The notes: generated from the letters alone by a model not told the origin. Positions 25,425-34,286 are shown, counted from the stretch's first letter. The stretch: 45,779 bases of DNA from Polaromonas sp. (GCA_025362315.1 JANYGP010000113.1:1-45779), one strand, 5' to 3'. Translations and numbers: made by a program.

Positions 25425-26090
25425 TCAGTGCCGCTGCAATGGCGATGGCTCTGTACTTTCATAACCCGCTGGCAATGCGGTGCTAGCTGCGTGTTGCGCC
25501 ATTTCCTGATCACGCACCGCAAACAGGCGCTTGAGGTCTTGTGCAGCTTCGTTGTCTTCAGCCAGGCCGGCAAAAGCTGGTGCCGGGGAAGCCATGCCCA
25601 TCGGCGTGACAAGCCGCGTCCTTGGATTTGCTTCATGCAAAACAGGTGAAGGCGCTGGCGCTTCCAGCCAAAAATCCTTGTCGGGCAACGCCGTGTGCGG
25701 GCAGGTACTGGCGACTTCAAGTTGCCACGCAATGCCATGCAACCAGCTGGATGCTTTCGGCTCAAAACGCACAATGTCGGTCAACAACGCTTTTTGAAAT
25801 GCAAATGCGTATTTCATCAACCGGTCGTCCCAATGCTTGACCGACAAGCGCACAAAGATGCCCGAGCCCCGTGATGCGCTGTTCAACACCTGAGGCATGC
25901 AGGTTACCCAGCCCGGTGGAATGCCGCTGTTGCGCAGCAAATCCCGCATGACAACCTGAACCAGTTGGGCACGTATGGCGTTTTCTGACCCACCCTGAAC
26001 GCTTGAATGAAAACTGCGGCTTGAATTTTGACCCGTGGCAGCTCCGGATTTAAAAGGCAACCCAAATATTTTTTTGAAAAAAGACTTCAT
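25425..26090 (-). CDS. Uncharacterised protein
   Basis: A 221-aa protein I do not recognise. It has a basic N-terminus (MKSFFKKIFGLPFKSG), a globular-looking middle with RAQLVQVVMRDLLRNSGIPP and GIFVRLSVKHWDDRLMKYAF, and a Pro/Ala-rich, low-complexity C-terminal third. GGGAGA five bases before the ATG supports the start. No signal peptide or membrane segment. The middle part, with hydrophobic strands around IVRFEPKASSWLHGIAWQLE, may be a small alpha/beta domain. Divergent from gshA, 265 bp away. Codon use looks like the neighbours, so it is probably a real, lineage-restricted gene. Confidence 0.7.
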   Translation of the reverse strand: MKSFFKKIFGLPFKSGAATGQNSSRSFHSSVQGGSENAIRAQLVQVVMRDLLRNSGIPPGWVTCMPQVLNSASRGSGIFVRLSVKHWDDRLMKYAFAFQKALLTDIVRFEPKASSWLHGIAWQLEVASTCPHTALPDKDFWLEAPAPSPVLHEANPRTRLVTPMGMASPAPAFAGLAEDNEAAQDLKRLFAVRDQEMAQHAASTALPAGYESTEPSPLQRH

Positions 26091-26355
26091 CGATGTCTCC
26101 CTGATGGCAGTTTTACTTTGTTCGTGAGCGTCTGCTTTGGGCTGGCAGTGCGCACCAGCTTTCCGACTTTTGATGTACCAACGCGCCGCTGTATTCCTAA
26201 TGACCTACAAATGTACACGCTACATTCATAGGAGGTTCAAAAAAACAAGGCAAACTTTTAACGACATTTACCTCTCCGGCAAATTGGCGTCATCCAGCGC
26301 AATTGTCCCGGCTGTGATACCTTTGCCCCACTCAAATGAACCCTGGAAATCTTCG

Positions 26356-27927
26356 ATGACCCCTCCCCCGGCAAATGTTCACCCGGCGACCGCCTACCCT
26401 GTGTCTACTGATGGGTTAACGGGCGAGCTTGCACCTGCTGATTTGCTTGGCATGCGCTGCGGTATTGAAAAAGAAAGTCTGCGCGCACAACCCAGCGGTG
26501 CATTGGCCCTGACACCGCATCCGCTCGCTTTGGGCTCGGCACTCACGCATCCCAGCATCACCACTGACTTCAGTGAATCGCAGGTAGAGCTGGTGACAGG
26601 CGTGCACACGGTTGTTGAGGCAGCCATGGATGAGCTCACCCAGATTCACCAGTTCACCTACCGGAGCATGCAGGCCGTGGGCGACGAAATGTTGTGGGTG
26701 TCTTCCATGCCCTGCGGTTTGCCAACCGATGAGACGATTCCTGTGGCACGGTTTGGGTCGTCAAACGTTGGCCGGGCCAAAAGCGTTTACCGCCTGGGGC
26801 TGTCGCATCGCTATGGCCGGCGCATGCAGACCATTTCTGGCATTCATTACAACTGGTCTTATCCAGGCGTGACAAACGAGCAATACTTCGGCCTGATTCG
26901 CAACTTTCGGCGTCAGGCTTTTTTGCTGTTGTACCTGTTTGGCGCGTCACCCGCTGTCTGTTCCAGTTTTGTCGCGGGGCGCCAGCATGAACTGCAGCAA
27001 TTGAGCCCAAGTACCATGTACATGCCGTGCGGTACATCGCTGCGCATGGGCCGGCTGGGCTACCAGAGCGATGCCCAGGCGTCGCTGGCAGTGAGCTACA
27101 ACAGCCTGGAAGGTTACGCTGCGTCGTTGCAAAAGGCATTGACCCAACCCTATGCCGCCTATGAAAAGGTTGGCATTCAGAATCCGGGTGGCGACTACAA
27201 CCAGCTTGGCACAACTTTGCTGCAAATTGAAAACGAGTTTTACGGCACCATCCGCCCCAAACGCGTGATCTTCCCGGGCGAACGGCCACTGCATGCACTG
27301 CGTGAGCGGGGCGTGGAATACATTGAAGTGCGCCTGATGGACCTGGACCCATTTGAGCCAGCTGGTATTACCCCGCAAACCATGCGTTTTCTCGATGTGT
27401 TTTTGCTGCACTGCCTGACAAGCCCCAGCCCGCCGGACAGCCCGGAAGAAATTGCCGCGCTGGCACGCAACCAGCACCGCACGGCTGCCCGGGGCCGTGA
27501 GCCTGGGTTGACGCTGGAGCACGCCGGCAAGGAAGTAACGCTTACCGGGTGGGGCCTGGACATCGTTGCCCAATGCGCATCCATTGCCGCTGCACTGGAC
27601 GCAGCCCATGCCAGCACTGACTACAGCGCAGCATTGGCCGCTGCAACAGTGGGCTTGAACGATGCCAGCACCCTGCCTTCAGCCCGGGTGCTGGCAGCCA
27701 TGGCCAAAGAGCACGACAACTCGTTCGTCAATTTTGTACGTGCCCAGTCTTTAAAAACCAAAGCGTATTTTCAGGGGTTGCCGTTTTCAGACGAACAGCA
27801 AGCGCACTTCAAGCGCCTGAGCCAGCAGTCCATTGCCGATCAAAAGAAGATTGAAACCCTGGACAGCATGCCATTTGAAGCGTACCGGGAGCAGTACATG
27901 CTGGCTGAACGACTCAATGCAAACTAG
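26356..27927 (+). CDS. gshA: Glutamate-cysteine ligase
   Basis: ATP-dependent ligation of L-glutamate and L-cysteine, the first step of glutathione synthesis; cytoplasmic. The protein is of the E. coli-like GshA type. Signatures: RCGIEKESLRAQPSGALALT near residue 35, ITTDFSESQVELVTG, QTISGIHYNWSYP and MPCGTSLRMGRLGYQS. The frame is open 73 codons further upstream, but the ATG at 26356 gives 523 aa, close to the usual ~518, so the longer form is rejected. The 265-bp gap upstream probably holds its promoter. Its product, glutathione, is a substrate of the gamma-glutamyltransferase encoded at 17.4-19.3 kb, although the two genes are not linked. Confidence 0.95.
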   Translation: MTPPPANVHPATAYPVSTDGLTGELAPADLLGMRCGIEKESLRAQPSGALALTPHPLALGSALTHPSITTDFSESQVELVTGVHTVVEAAMDELTQIHQFTYRSMQAVGDEMLWVSSMPCGLPTDETIPVARFGSSNVGRAKSVYRLGLSHRYGRRMQTISGIHYNWSYPGVTNEQYFGLIRNFRRQAFLLLYLFGASPAVCSSFVAGRQHELQQLSPSTMYMPCGTSLRMGRLGYQSDAQASLAVSYNSLEGYAASLQKALTQPYAAYEKVGIQNPGGDYNQLGTTLLQIENEFYGTIRPKRVIFPGERPLHALRERGVEYIEVRLMDLDPFEPAGITPQTMRFLDVFLLHCLTSPSPPDSPEEIAALARNQHRTAARGREPGLTLEHAGKEVTLTGWGLDIVAQCASIAAALDAAHASTDYSAALAAATVGLNDASTLPSARVLAAMAKEHDNSFVNFVRAQSLKTKAYFQGLPFSDEQQAHFKRLSQQSIADQKKIETLDSMPFEAYREQYMLAERLNAN

Positions 27928-27960
27928 CGTATGAAAAGGCTCGATTCAAGTATCAAATGA

Positions 27961-28012
27961 AGCGCTAGACCACGCGATTTGGGCGCTGGAAGCTACACTT
28001 TTTATAGCTGTA
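27961..28012 (+). repeat. Dispersed hairpin repeat, copy 8, overlapping a stop codon
   Basis: AGCGCTAGACC, a variable middle, TTTGGGCGCTGGAAGCTACA and TTTTTATAGC match the family loosely. Its right end runs into the 3' end of the small membrane protein gene and contains that gene's TAA (28002-28004). Confidence 0.65.
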
Positions 28013-28280
28013 AATTTGACAGACGCCGGCGGGCATACACCCCGACAAACGCCAGCCCCAGCACCAGTGCAAACCAGCCGACCACAGCTGATTTGGCCAC
28101 TATGCCCTGCATGCCAGGCGAGGTGATGAAGTAAGGCGACACCACCACACCCAACCCGATCAGGATGCACAAAATGCCCTTGATGGCCAACTCATTGTTG
28201 GCCTTCAAAGTCGCTTTGGTGATGGGTCTTTGCACAGGTTTTTGTAAGGGTTTTTGTATCGGAGGGCGGGGCAGAGGCAT
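28002..28280 (-). CDS. Small two-span membrane protein, unknown function
   Basis: A 92-aa protein with a basic, proline-rich cytoplasmic N-terminus (PLPRPPIQKPLQKPVQRP) and two hydrophobic spans, about residues 33-52 (IKGILCILIGLGVVVSPYF) and 62-82 (SAVVGWFALVLGLAFVGVYA), then ARRRLSNLQL. The positive charges at both ends predict an inside-inside topology. The last residues and stop codon are supplied by a dispersed repeat copy. Divergent from the rbgA-type gene by 64 bp. Function not known. Confidence 0.75.
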   Translation of the reverse strand: MPLPRPPIQKPLQKPVQRPITKATLKANNELAIKGILCILIGLGVVVSPYFITSPGMQGIVAKSAVVGWFALVLGLAFVGVYARRRLSNLQL

Positions 28281-28344
28281 AACGTGACTCGGTCAGTAGA
28301 AGCGTAGCAACGGATAATAGCGCCAGCAACGAAAGAGTTTGAAA

Positions 28345-29325
28345 ATGGCAATCCAGTGGTTCCCGGGGCACATGTTCCTGACGCAAAAATCGATTTCCGA
28401 GCGCATCAAGGAAATTGATGTGGTTATAGAGCTGCTGGATGCGCGCCTGCCTGGATCGAGCGCCAACCCCAAGCTGGCCGAGCTGACGGCGTCTCGCCCC
28501 TCGCTGAAAGTGCTGAACAAGCAGGATCTGGCAGACCCTCAAGTCACAGCGCTGTGGCTGGCGCATTACAACGCATTGCCCAACACCCGCGCCATTGATC
28601 TGGACGCCAGCGAAACGCTACCTGCCCGCAAACTGATTGACGCCTGCCATGGCCTGGCACCACTGCGCGGCAGCATGGTCAAACCAATGCGCGTGCTGAT
28701 TTGCGGCATACCCAACGTCGGCAAATCAACCTTGATCAATACGCTGACAGGCAAGCGCGCGACCAAAACGGGTGACGAGGCTGGTATCACCAAGATCGAG
28801 CAGCGCATTGTGCTGGCTGATGGGTTTTATTTGTGGGACACGCCGGGCATGTTGTGGCCGCGCATCATCGTTGCGCAATGCGGCTACAACCTGGCGGCCA
28901 GTGGCGCCATTGGCCGCAATGCATTCAGCGAGGAAGAAGTGGCGCTGGAGCTGCTAAACCTGCTCATCAAAAAGTATCCGGCTGCGCTGGTTGAGCGCTA
29001 CAAAATTGACATCACGCCCGCGTCAACGGACGAGACAGTGCTGCAAGACATTGGCAAAAAGCGCGGCGCAGTGCTGACCAAAGGCCGCATCAATCTGCAA
29101 AAAGCGGCCGAGATTGTGATTTACGAATTTCGTGCTGCCACATTGGGCCGCATCACGCTGGAAACACCTGACGAGTTTGCAGTCTGGCTGGCGGCTGGAC
29201 AACTGCTGGATGCTGAACGCCAGGTCAAAAAAGATGCGATTGAAACTAACCGCCTGATCAAGTTCAAAAAAATCCCCCGGCCCGACAAGCGCACCGCCGC
29301 CAACAAGCCGGTCAGCCCGTCATAA
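28345..29325 (+). CDS. rbgA: Ribosome biogenesis GTPase YlqF/RbgA-type
   Basis: Circularly permuted GTPase of 326 aa acting in late assembly of the large ribosomal subunit. The permuted order is visible: G4 (VLNKQDLAD, about residue 58) comes before G1 (CGIPNVGKSTLIN, about residue 122), then G3 DTPGMLWPR. The N-terminal MAIQWFPGHM is diagnostic of this family. The ATG at 28345 is chosen over an upstream TTG because it matches that N-terminus. The C-terminus is basic (FKKIPRPDKRTAANK), fit for rRNA binding. Single gene, followed immediately by a hairpin. Confidence 0.93.
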   Translation: MAIQWFPGHMFLTQKSISERIKEIDVVIELLDARLPGSSANPKLAELTASRPSLKVLNKQDLADPQVTALWLAHYNALPNTRAIDLDASETLPARKLIDACHGLAPLRGSMVKPMRVLICGIPNVGKSTLINTLTGKRATKTGDEAGITKIEQRIVLADGFYLWDTPGMLWPRIIVAQCGYNLAASGAIGRNAFSEEEVALELLNLLIKKYPAALVERYKIDITPASTDETVLQDIGKKRGAVLTKGRINLQKAAEIVIYEFRAATLGRITLETPDEFAVWLAAGQLLDAERQVKKDAIETNRLIKFKKIPRPDKRTAANKPVSPS

Positions 29326-29327
29326 AA

Positions 29328-29349
29328 AAGGCCACCCAAAGGTGGCCTT
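29328..29349 (-). terminator. Rho-independent terminator for the OmpW-type gene
   Basis: AAGGCCACC and GGTGGCCTT form a perfect 9-bp stem around a four-base loop. On the minus strand the stem is followed by a run of T residues, making a canonical terminator 25 bp after the stop codon at 29375. On the plus strand there is no T-run, so it would serve the rbgA-type gene less well. Confidence 0.85.
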
Positions 29350-29374
29350 CACGTTTGCTACAAGGCAGCTTGAA

Positions 29375-30043
29375 TCAATACTTGTAGCCCACCTGAAACG
29401 AATAAGCGCTGGGGTCCAGCTTGACATCAATTGTCTGGCCGGTGGTCAACGTGCCTCGGGTGCTGATGAAGGTCTTGCTATACGACGCTTCAACATACCA
29501 TTTTTCATTGAGGTTATACACACCACCCAACTGGAGCGTGGGGGCAAATTTTGATTCAAATGAAAGCCCCGTCGCAGGCCCGCCCGGATTGGTCAGTGCG
29601 GTCAAAACGCCTGTGCCGTTGGTGTTGTAGAACTTCACGTAAGACGCACCTGCACCAATGTAAGGGCGAAAGGCCGCATTGGCATCCAGAAACCGGTATT
29701 GGCCAATCAGCGTGATGGGCAGTGCCTTGGTGTCTCCCAGTTTGCCTACGCCTGCAATGGTGCCCGTGCCGTTGATGTCGTGCTTGAAACCCATGCCGAT
29801 TGGCAGGTGCAGCATGAGGTTGTCAGTCAGCGCATAGTTGAATGCCAGCGTCAGCTGTGAGTTGTTGGTCACGCCAACTTGGGTGCCCGGCAAGCTTGGT
29901 GCGCTCAAATTGCCGCTGTTGACCGAGGGCGATATTTGGGTAAAGCCGACAGACGCGCTGATGCCGCCCGCTTTTTGTGCAGTTGCCAGCCCGCATGTGG
30001 ATGCGGCTGCCAGTGCAATGAGTGCAAGATTGAGTGTTTTCAT
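29375..30043 (-). CDS. OmpW family outer membrane protein
   Basis: A 222-aa eight-stranded beta-barrel protein. A Sec signal peptide (MKTLNLALIALAAASTCGLA, cleavage after ATA) precedes alternating hydrophobic strands. LTLAFNYALTDNLMLHLPIG and QYRFLDANAAFRPYIGAGAS are typical OmpW segments, and the protein ends in QVGYKY, an aromatic-terminated strand as required for outer membrane insertion. OmpW proteins form narrow channels for hydrophobic compounds. Single gene with its own terminator. Confidence 0.93.
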   Translation of the reverse strand: MKTLNLALIALAAASTCGLATAQKAGGISASVGFTQISPSVNSGNLSAPSLPGTQVGVTNNSQLTLAFNYALTDNLMLHLPIGMGFKHDINGTGTIAGVGKLGDTKALPITLIGQYRFLDANAAFRPYIGAGASYVKFYNTNGTGVLTALTNPGGPATGLSFESKFAPTLQLGGVYNLNEKWYVEASYSKTFISTRGTLTTGQTIDVKLDPSAYSFQVGYKY

Positions 30044-30068
30044 GATTTGATTCTTTCGATGTCAGGTT

Positions 30069-31292
30069 TTATTGCCAGCCAGCTGTCACAAGGTTTTTAG
30101 TCACAAACTGTGCCAGCAATTGATTGCCAAATGGTGTCAGATGCACATCATCAGCAAACAGGTATTTGCTGGAGTCGCCTGCTACCAGGCTGCCCGTGGT
30201 GCAGGTCAAAGAACCGCCGCCCGGGTTGATGGGTGACGCAGGATTGCAGGCTGGCACTGCTGTATTGCCTAGCCCGTATTGCGCTGGATTGGCAACTTGG
30301 TCGCGGCCCTGGGTGTAGGCGTCAACAATGATGACGCCCGGCTTGCCAGCCAAGCCAGCACTGAGCGTGCTGTTAAAGGTGGTTACCAGCTGGTTGATAA
30401 ACCCGCGGGTAGCGACGTCATATCCGTATGCAAGGGGAGTCTGGCTCACGTCCGGCAGGTTCACCACCGCAACATACTTAGCCCCTTTGGCAAGAATTTG
30501 GGTATTGACGGCCGCTACCAGTTCAGTAGCGGCTTGTGCCATACCTGCGAGTGCCGCCTGCCGCGCTGCACCAACAGCGGGAAGGCCACCGGCAAATACT
30601 GCTGCCTGCACAGAAGGTGCCCAGCCTGCAAATTGGGCTGCACCTGCTGCGCCATTGCCGCCTGCTGCTGCGCTTGACACACCATTGAGGTTTAAAAAGG
30701 TGTCGTTACCACCCGCCAAAATGGTGACAAGTTCTTTACCGCTGTAGCCTCCGCCAGTATTTGCCAGGTGGTTTGCCATTTGATTAACGACTGGTAACGC
30801 CATCAAGCCGATGCCAGCTTCTGCGGCGATCGCCGCTTGTGCAGCCTGTGCATCAGATCCGCCACCCGCCTTGACAGCAGCAATCACGCCTTGCTGGATA
30901 GCAAAGCTTCTGGGGCCCGCCGGATTGGTGACCCGTGCACTGCCCTGTGCGTAATTTCGACAAGCTGAAAAATTTTGAACTGGAACCGCTGGTATTTGCG
31001 GGATGATGCTCAGCAGGCCGGTTTGCGCCGCGCACGGCACTGGCAAGCTGTACTGTGCTGCAATCGATTCAGTCCAGTTTCTGGCAGTCGCAGAATTGAC
31101 AGTAAATTTCCCGCCGCCAGCTGCGGCAATGGCGCCCACCTTGTACGTGCCAATATCGCTCAAGCTGTCGCCAAAAACCACCATTGATGTGAATCCGGTG
31201 GCATTGTTGGTCGGTGTGCCGCTTCCGCCGCCGCAACCCGCCAGAATCAGTGCAGTACCCAATGCGCTTAGCGCAAGCTTCAACGTTTTCAT
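30069..31292 (-). CDS. SGNH/GDSL-type esterase, lipoprotein
   Basis: A 407-aa exported esterase or lipase. The signal MKTLKLALSALGTALILAGC ends in a lipobox, so the mature protein should be lipid-anchored. Block I is MVVFGDSLSDIGTY with the nucleophile serine near residue 43; block III is TILAGGNDTFLNL; the Asp-His pair is FADDVHLTPFGNQLL near the C-terminus. The middle (about residues 150-250) is unusually rich in Ala and Gly. AAGGAG before the ATG supports the start. 25 bp upstream of the OmpW-type gene and in the same direction, so possibly co-transcribed. Confidence 0.9.
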   Translation of the reverse strand: MKTLKLALSALGTALILAGCGGGSGTPTNNATGFTSMVVFGDSLSDIGTYKVGAIAAAGGGKFTVNSATARNWTESIAAQYSLPVPCAAQTGLLSIIPQIPAVPVQNFSACRNYAQGSARVTNPAGPRSFAIQQGVIAAVKAGGGSDAQAAQAAIAAEAGIGLMALPVVNQMANHLANTGGGYSGKELVTILAGGNDTFLNLNGVSSAAAGGNGAAGAAQFAGWAPSVQAAVFAGGLPAVGAARQAALAGMAQAATELVAAVNTQILAKGAKYVAVVNLPDVSQTPLAYGYDVATRGFINQLVTTFNSTLSAGLAGKPGVIIVDAYTQGRDQVANPAQYGLGNTAVPACNPASPINPGGGSLTCTTGSLVAGDSSKYLFADDVHLTPFGNQLLAQFVTKNLVTAGWQ

Positions 31293-31495
31293 TCAAATTC
31301 TCCTTAATATTGTCGATCTGCCAGCCTGTGCGTTTAAATCATCACAAACCGGGTGCAGCATAAAAAAGTACGATCGTTCTTTTTGCTTCACCATATTAAG
31401 CCTGCATATGCCGTCCTGAAACGGGGTAAACACCGACAGGCAAGTATGCATGCACGAAAAATGATGGTGTCAAATCGCACGACAAGCAACGGACT

Positions 31496-32380
31496 TCACA
31501 GGCCAGAAGGCAGCAGTTTTTGCACCAGGGGATGCAGTACCTTTTTATGTGCCGCGATTGCAAAAAAATGCTCTTGCACGCCGTCACAGTTGCCCACTTT
31601 TTTGACATCGTAGCGCGTCACAAGCTCAGACCGAACCAGCTCAGCTGCCGGGAAAACGCCCATCCCGGCTGCGCCAAAAGTTCTCAACAGCGCACTGTCC
31701 TCAAACTCACCCACCACATTTGGCTTGATGCCCAGGCGCTCAAACCAGTGGTCAATGCGCGGCCTGACAGCGGCATGGCTGGTGGGCAACAACACAGGCA
31801 CTTTGGCCAGACATTGTGGAAATCCCCTGCGGGCCTGCGCCAGCAGCGCGGGGGGTGCAAACCACGATAAATCAGAAGATCCCAAAGAATGGGTGTAAAT
31901 CTTCAAATTTGGGTTGCTGGGCGCCGGGCGGTCGGCCAGCACCACGTCCAGGCGGTGCAACGCCAGGTCTCCCAACAAGTCCGCAAACTCGTCTTCCTGG
32001 CAGATCAAGCGCAAATTTGCAGTTGCCAGAACAGGCTTGATCAGCTGATGCACTGCCAGTTTGGCCAAGCCTTCAGAAATGCCCACCGCCAGGCGAACAG
32101 AAGGCGTCCCAACAGCAGCGCGTACAACGTCAGGGAGTTTTTCACCCAGCTGAAAAATCAATTCAGCCTGGTGCATGGCCGCCCAGCCTGCCTCAGTCAA
32201 TGCCACGCCGCGGCCAGCTGGTTTAAGCAGCTCGTAGCCAAGTGATTTTTCAAGCTCGCGCACCTGGGTACTGACGGTCTGTACGGCCATGTCAAGCTTG
32301 TCAGCCGCTCTGGCCATGCCGCCTTCTTTGGCCACGACCCAAAAATAATAGAGGTGGCGATAGCTGAAAAGTGGGTTCAT
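31496..32380 (-). CDS. nhaR: LysR-family regulator, NhaR type
   Basis: A 294-aa LysR-type transcription factor. The N-terminal helix-turn-helix MNPLFSYRHLYYFWVVAKEG, AADKLDMAVQTVSTQVRELE matches NhaR, the activator of Na+/H+ antiporter nhaA and of osmotic stress genes in enterobacteria. The effector domain follows from about residue 95 (VRLAVGISEGLAKLAVHQLI). AGGA five bases before the ATG supports the start. No antiporter gene is adjacent, so its targets here are unknown. Divergent from the HPF-like gene by 123 bp. Confidence 0.88.
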   Translation of the reverse strand: MNPLFSYRHLYYFWVVAKEGGMARAADKLDMAVQTVSTQVRELEKSLGYELLKPAGRGVALTEAGWAAMHQAELIFQLGEKLPDVVRAAVGTPSVRLAVGISEGLAKLAVHQLIKPVLATANLRLICQEDEFADLLGDLALHRLDVVLADRPAPSNPNLKIYTHSLGSSDLSWFAPPALLAQARRGFPQCLAKVPVLLPTSHAAVRPRIDHWFERLGIKPNVVGEFEDSALLRTFGAAGMGVFPAAELVRSELVTRYDVKKVGNCDGVQEHFFAIAAHKKVLHPLVQKLLPSGL

Positions 32381-32503
32381 TAGTGTCCTGAAGCTTCGTA
32401 AATGACGAATGATAGTTTCTTAATTATCTGCTTTTACAGAAGTGATCAGGCAGTTAACGTTGGCGTGTTCTCAGTTTTTTTAACAAGATTGGACAGGGCA
32501 ATC

Positions 32504-32821
32504 ATGCAAGTTATTTTTGAAAGCAGTGATCCTCAGGCTGTGAAATTACGCGTACACGCTGAACGTCGGGTTCGCCAGACCCTTAAACGACTGGCCTGGT
32601 TGACGGCATCCGTGCGCATCCACCTGTCAGATATCAATGGGCCGCTTGACGGCATTGACAAGCGGTGCCAGGTCGAGCTGATCACAGCTTCCGGCCAGTC
32701 GATTCTGGTCACTTCACTGGCACGAGACTGGCTCTCGGCGCAGCAAAGTGCTTTGTCCCGCGCCGGCAGATCACTGCTGCACAACTGGCAACCTGGCCAG
32801 GTTGTGCGCCGCGCAATGTGA
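32504..32821 (+). CDS. HPF/RaiA-like ribosome-associated protein
   Basis: A small basic protein of 105 aa resembling the ribosome hibernation / sigma-54 modulation domain: MQVIFESSDPQAVKLRVHAE, RVRQTLKRLAWLTASVRIHL and an RCQVELITASGQSILVTSLA strand. Only the single S30AE-like domain is present, without the dimerisation tail of long HPF. The frame is open 34 codons further upstream; the ATG at 32504 is chosen for the domain boundary. It starts a rightward cluster with the zinc-ribbon and TerC genes (37- and 71-bp gaps). Divergence from canonical HPF is high, so the activity is tentative. Confidence 0.75.
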   Translation: MQVIFESSDPQAVKLRVHAERRVRQTLKRLAWLTASVRIHLSDINGPLDGIDKRCQVELITASGQSILVTSLARDWLSAQQSALSRAGRSLLHNWQPGQVVRRAM

Positions 32822-32858
32822 TCCTGTGTGTCCAAAAATCAGTGAACTGGAGAAATTC

Positions 32859-33167
32859 ATGAAATGCCCTGTCTGCCCCGATTCCACCCTGGTGATGATG
32901 GATCGCCAAGGTGTGGAAATTGACTATTGCCCACAGTGCCGAGGTGTCTGGCTTGATCGCGGAGAGCTTGACAAGCTGGTTACTTTGGCTCTTGGCCAAA
33001 CTGCCAGCCAGTCAAGCTCTCCAACCCAGCAGCGCAAGCCTGTGCCTTACCCGCCGGATTTTGCAGACTCTGATGGTTACCAGGCACGCCCGGTTCACGG
33101 GACGCCCAACTCCTACGGGTATCAGCCAAAACGGCGGAAGTCGTGGCTCAACGATATTTTTGATTGA
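32859..33167 (+). CDS. Zinc-ribbon (zf-TFIIB type) protein
   Basis: A 102-aa protein with an N-terminal zinc ribbon: CPVC (residues 3-6) and CPQC (about 25-28) separated by STLVMMDRQGVEIDY, followed by RGVWLDRGELDKL, the signature of the zf-TFIIB family. The second half is a polar, Pro/Ser-rich tail ending in RRKSWLNDIFD. Its function is unknown; family members are thought to bind nucleic acid or protein partners. TGGAG seven bases before the ATG supports this start over a longer frame. It lies 37 bp after the HPF-like gene and before terC. Confidence 0.88.
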   Translation: MKCPVCPDSTLVMMDRQGVEIDYCPQCRGVWLDRGELDKLVTLALGQTASQSSSPTQQRKPVPYPPDFADSDGYQARPVHGTPNSYGYQPKRRKSWLNDIFD

Positions 33168-33238
33168 CAGTATTTTGGCTCCGCTGCCAAGTGCAGATCA
33201 ATGGTTCCAGCAACACAACACAAACAAAAGGACTTCCG

Positions 33239-34228
33239 GTGGACACACTGCTTCAATTTTTATACACAGATTTTCTGGGCAAGGCGGTCTGGATATGGCT
33301 TTTGTTCATCGGGATAGTTGTCTCGTTGCTGGCGTTTGATCTGGGCGTACTCCACAAGGACGACCACGAAATTGAAGTCAGGGAAAGTCTGTTTTTGTCA
33401 GCCGGTTACATCAGCGTGGCACTGCTGTTTGGTGCCTGGGTCTGGTGGTATCTGGGTGCCACCAGCGGCATGGAATACCTGACAGGTTTCCTGATCGAGA
33501 AATCATTGTCAATGGACAACGTTTTTGTCATCGCCATGATTTTTACTTACCTGGCAATTCCCCGGCTGTACCAGCATCGTGTGCTGTTCTGGGGCATTCT
33601 GGGTGTGATTGTTTTACGGGCCATCATGATTGGGTTGGGTGCAACGCTGGTCACCCAGTTCAGCTGGATTTTGTATGTCTTCGGTGTGTTTTTGGTGATA
33701 ACGGGCATCAAGATGTGGGTCATGGCAGATCACACGCCGGACATCGCCAACAACGCGATTTTGAAGTTTTTGCGCAAGCGCATGCGCGTAACGCCAGCAG
33801 TGGAGGGCAATGCGTTTTTTATAAACAAGCCTGATCCAGTTACAGGAAAAACGGTGCGCTGGGCTACGCCGCTGTTTTTGGCTTTGGTCATGGTGGAAAT
33901 CATTGACCTGGTGTTTGCGGTGGACTCGGTTCCTGCCATTTTTGCCATCACCAAGGACCCATTTATCGTCTACACCAGCAATATTTTCGCGATTCTTGGC
34001 TTGCGGGCGCTGTACTTTGCGCTGGCTGCCATGGTGCACCGGTTTCAATACTTGAAGTACGCGCTGGCTTTGGTGCTGGTATTTATTGGCACCAAGATAT
34101 TTCTGGTCGGCATTGTTGGCAAAATACCGCCTGTGTTTTCGCTCAGCGTGACTTTCGGCCTGATTGCCGGTGGCGTGCTGGTGTCGCTTTACAAAACCCG
34201 TGGGCAAGCCTCAACCCATGGCGGTTAA
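33239..34228 (+). CDS. TerC family membrane protein (Alx-like)
   Basis: Polytopic inner-membrane protein, 329 aa, with about nine hydrophobic segments. Family motifs: FDLGVLHKDDHEIEVRES, LIEKSLSMDNVFVIAMIF, and LVMVEIIDLVFAVDSVPAIF with conserved acidic residues in the membrane. Alx/TerC proteins are linked to manganese export and to tellurite or alkaline stress. The GTG at 33239 is chosen because AAAGGA lies six bases upstream and it matches the family start; the frame is open 25 codons earlier. A hairpin follows 30 bp after the stop. Confidence 0.92.
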   Translation: MDTLLQFLYTDFLGKAVWIWLLFIGIVVSLLAFDLGVLHKDDHEIEVRESLFLSAGYISVALLFGAWVWWYLGATSGMEYLTGFLIEKSLSMDNVFVIAMIFTYLAIPRLYQHRVLFWGILGVIVLRAIMIGLGATLVTQFSWILYVFGVFLVITGIKMWVMADHTPDIANNAILKFLRKRMRVTPAVEGNAFFINKPDPVTGKTVRWATPLFLALVMVEIIDLVFAVDSVPAIFAITKDPFIVYTSNIFAILGLRALYFALAAMVHRFQYLKYALALVLVFIGTKIFLVGIVGKIPPVFSLSVTFGLIAGGVLVSLYKTRGQASTHGG

Positions 34229-34257
34229 AGGCAGCTGAACCAGTCTGCGCTTGCGAT

Positions 34258-34286
34258 AAAAAGGCTGCTTGTCAGGCAACCTTTTT
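34258..34286 (+). terminator. Likely rho-independent terminator after terC-type gene
   Basis: AAAAAGGCTGC at 34258-34268 pairs with GCAACCTTTTT at 34276-34286 with one weak pair, a 7-base loop and a terminal T-run. It lies 30 bp after the stop and 47 bp before the convergent DUF1501 stop; on the minus strand the A-run gives T residues too, so it may work both ways. Confidence 0.75.

Noticed and set aside
26137..26355. A 73-codon N-terminal extension of gshA
   Set aside because: It would exceed the normal GshA length and has no resemblance to the family; it covers the likely promoter region.
29375..31292. Similar N-termini of the OmpW-type protein and the GDSL lipoprotein (MKTLNLAL and MKTLKLAL), suggesting a duplicated 5' end
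   Set aside because: Both are signal peptides under the same constraints and nucleotide similarity does not extend beyond a few codons.
33168..33238. A yybP-ykoY manganese riboswitch ahead of the TerC-type gene, as for alx in E. coli
   Set aside because: The gap is only 71 bp and none of the conserved riboswitch elements could be recognised.
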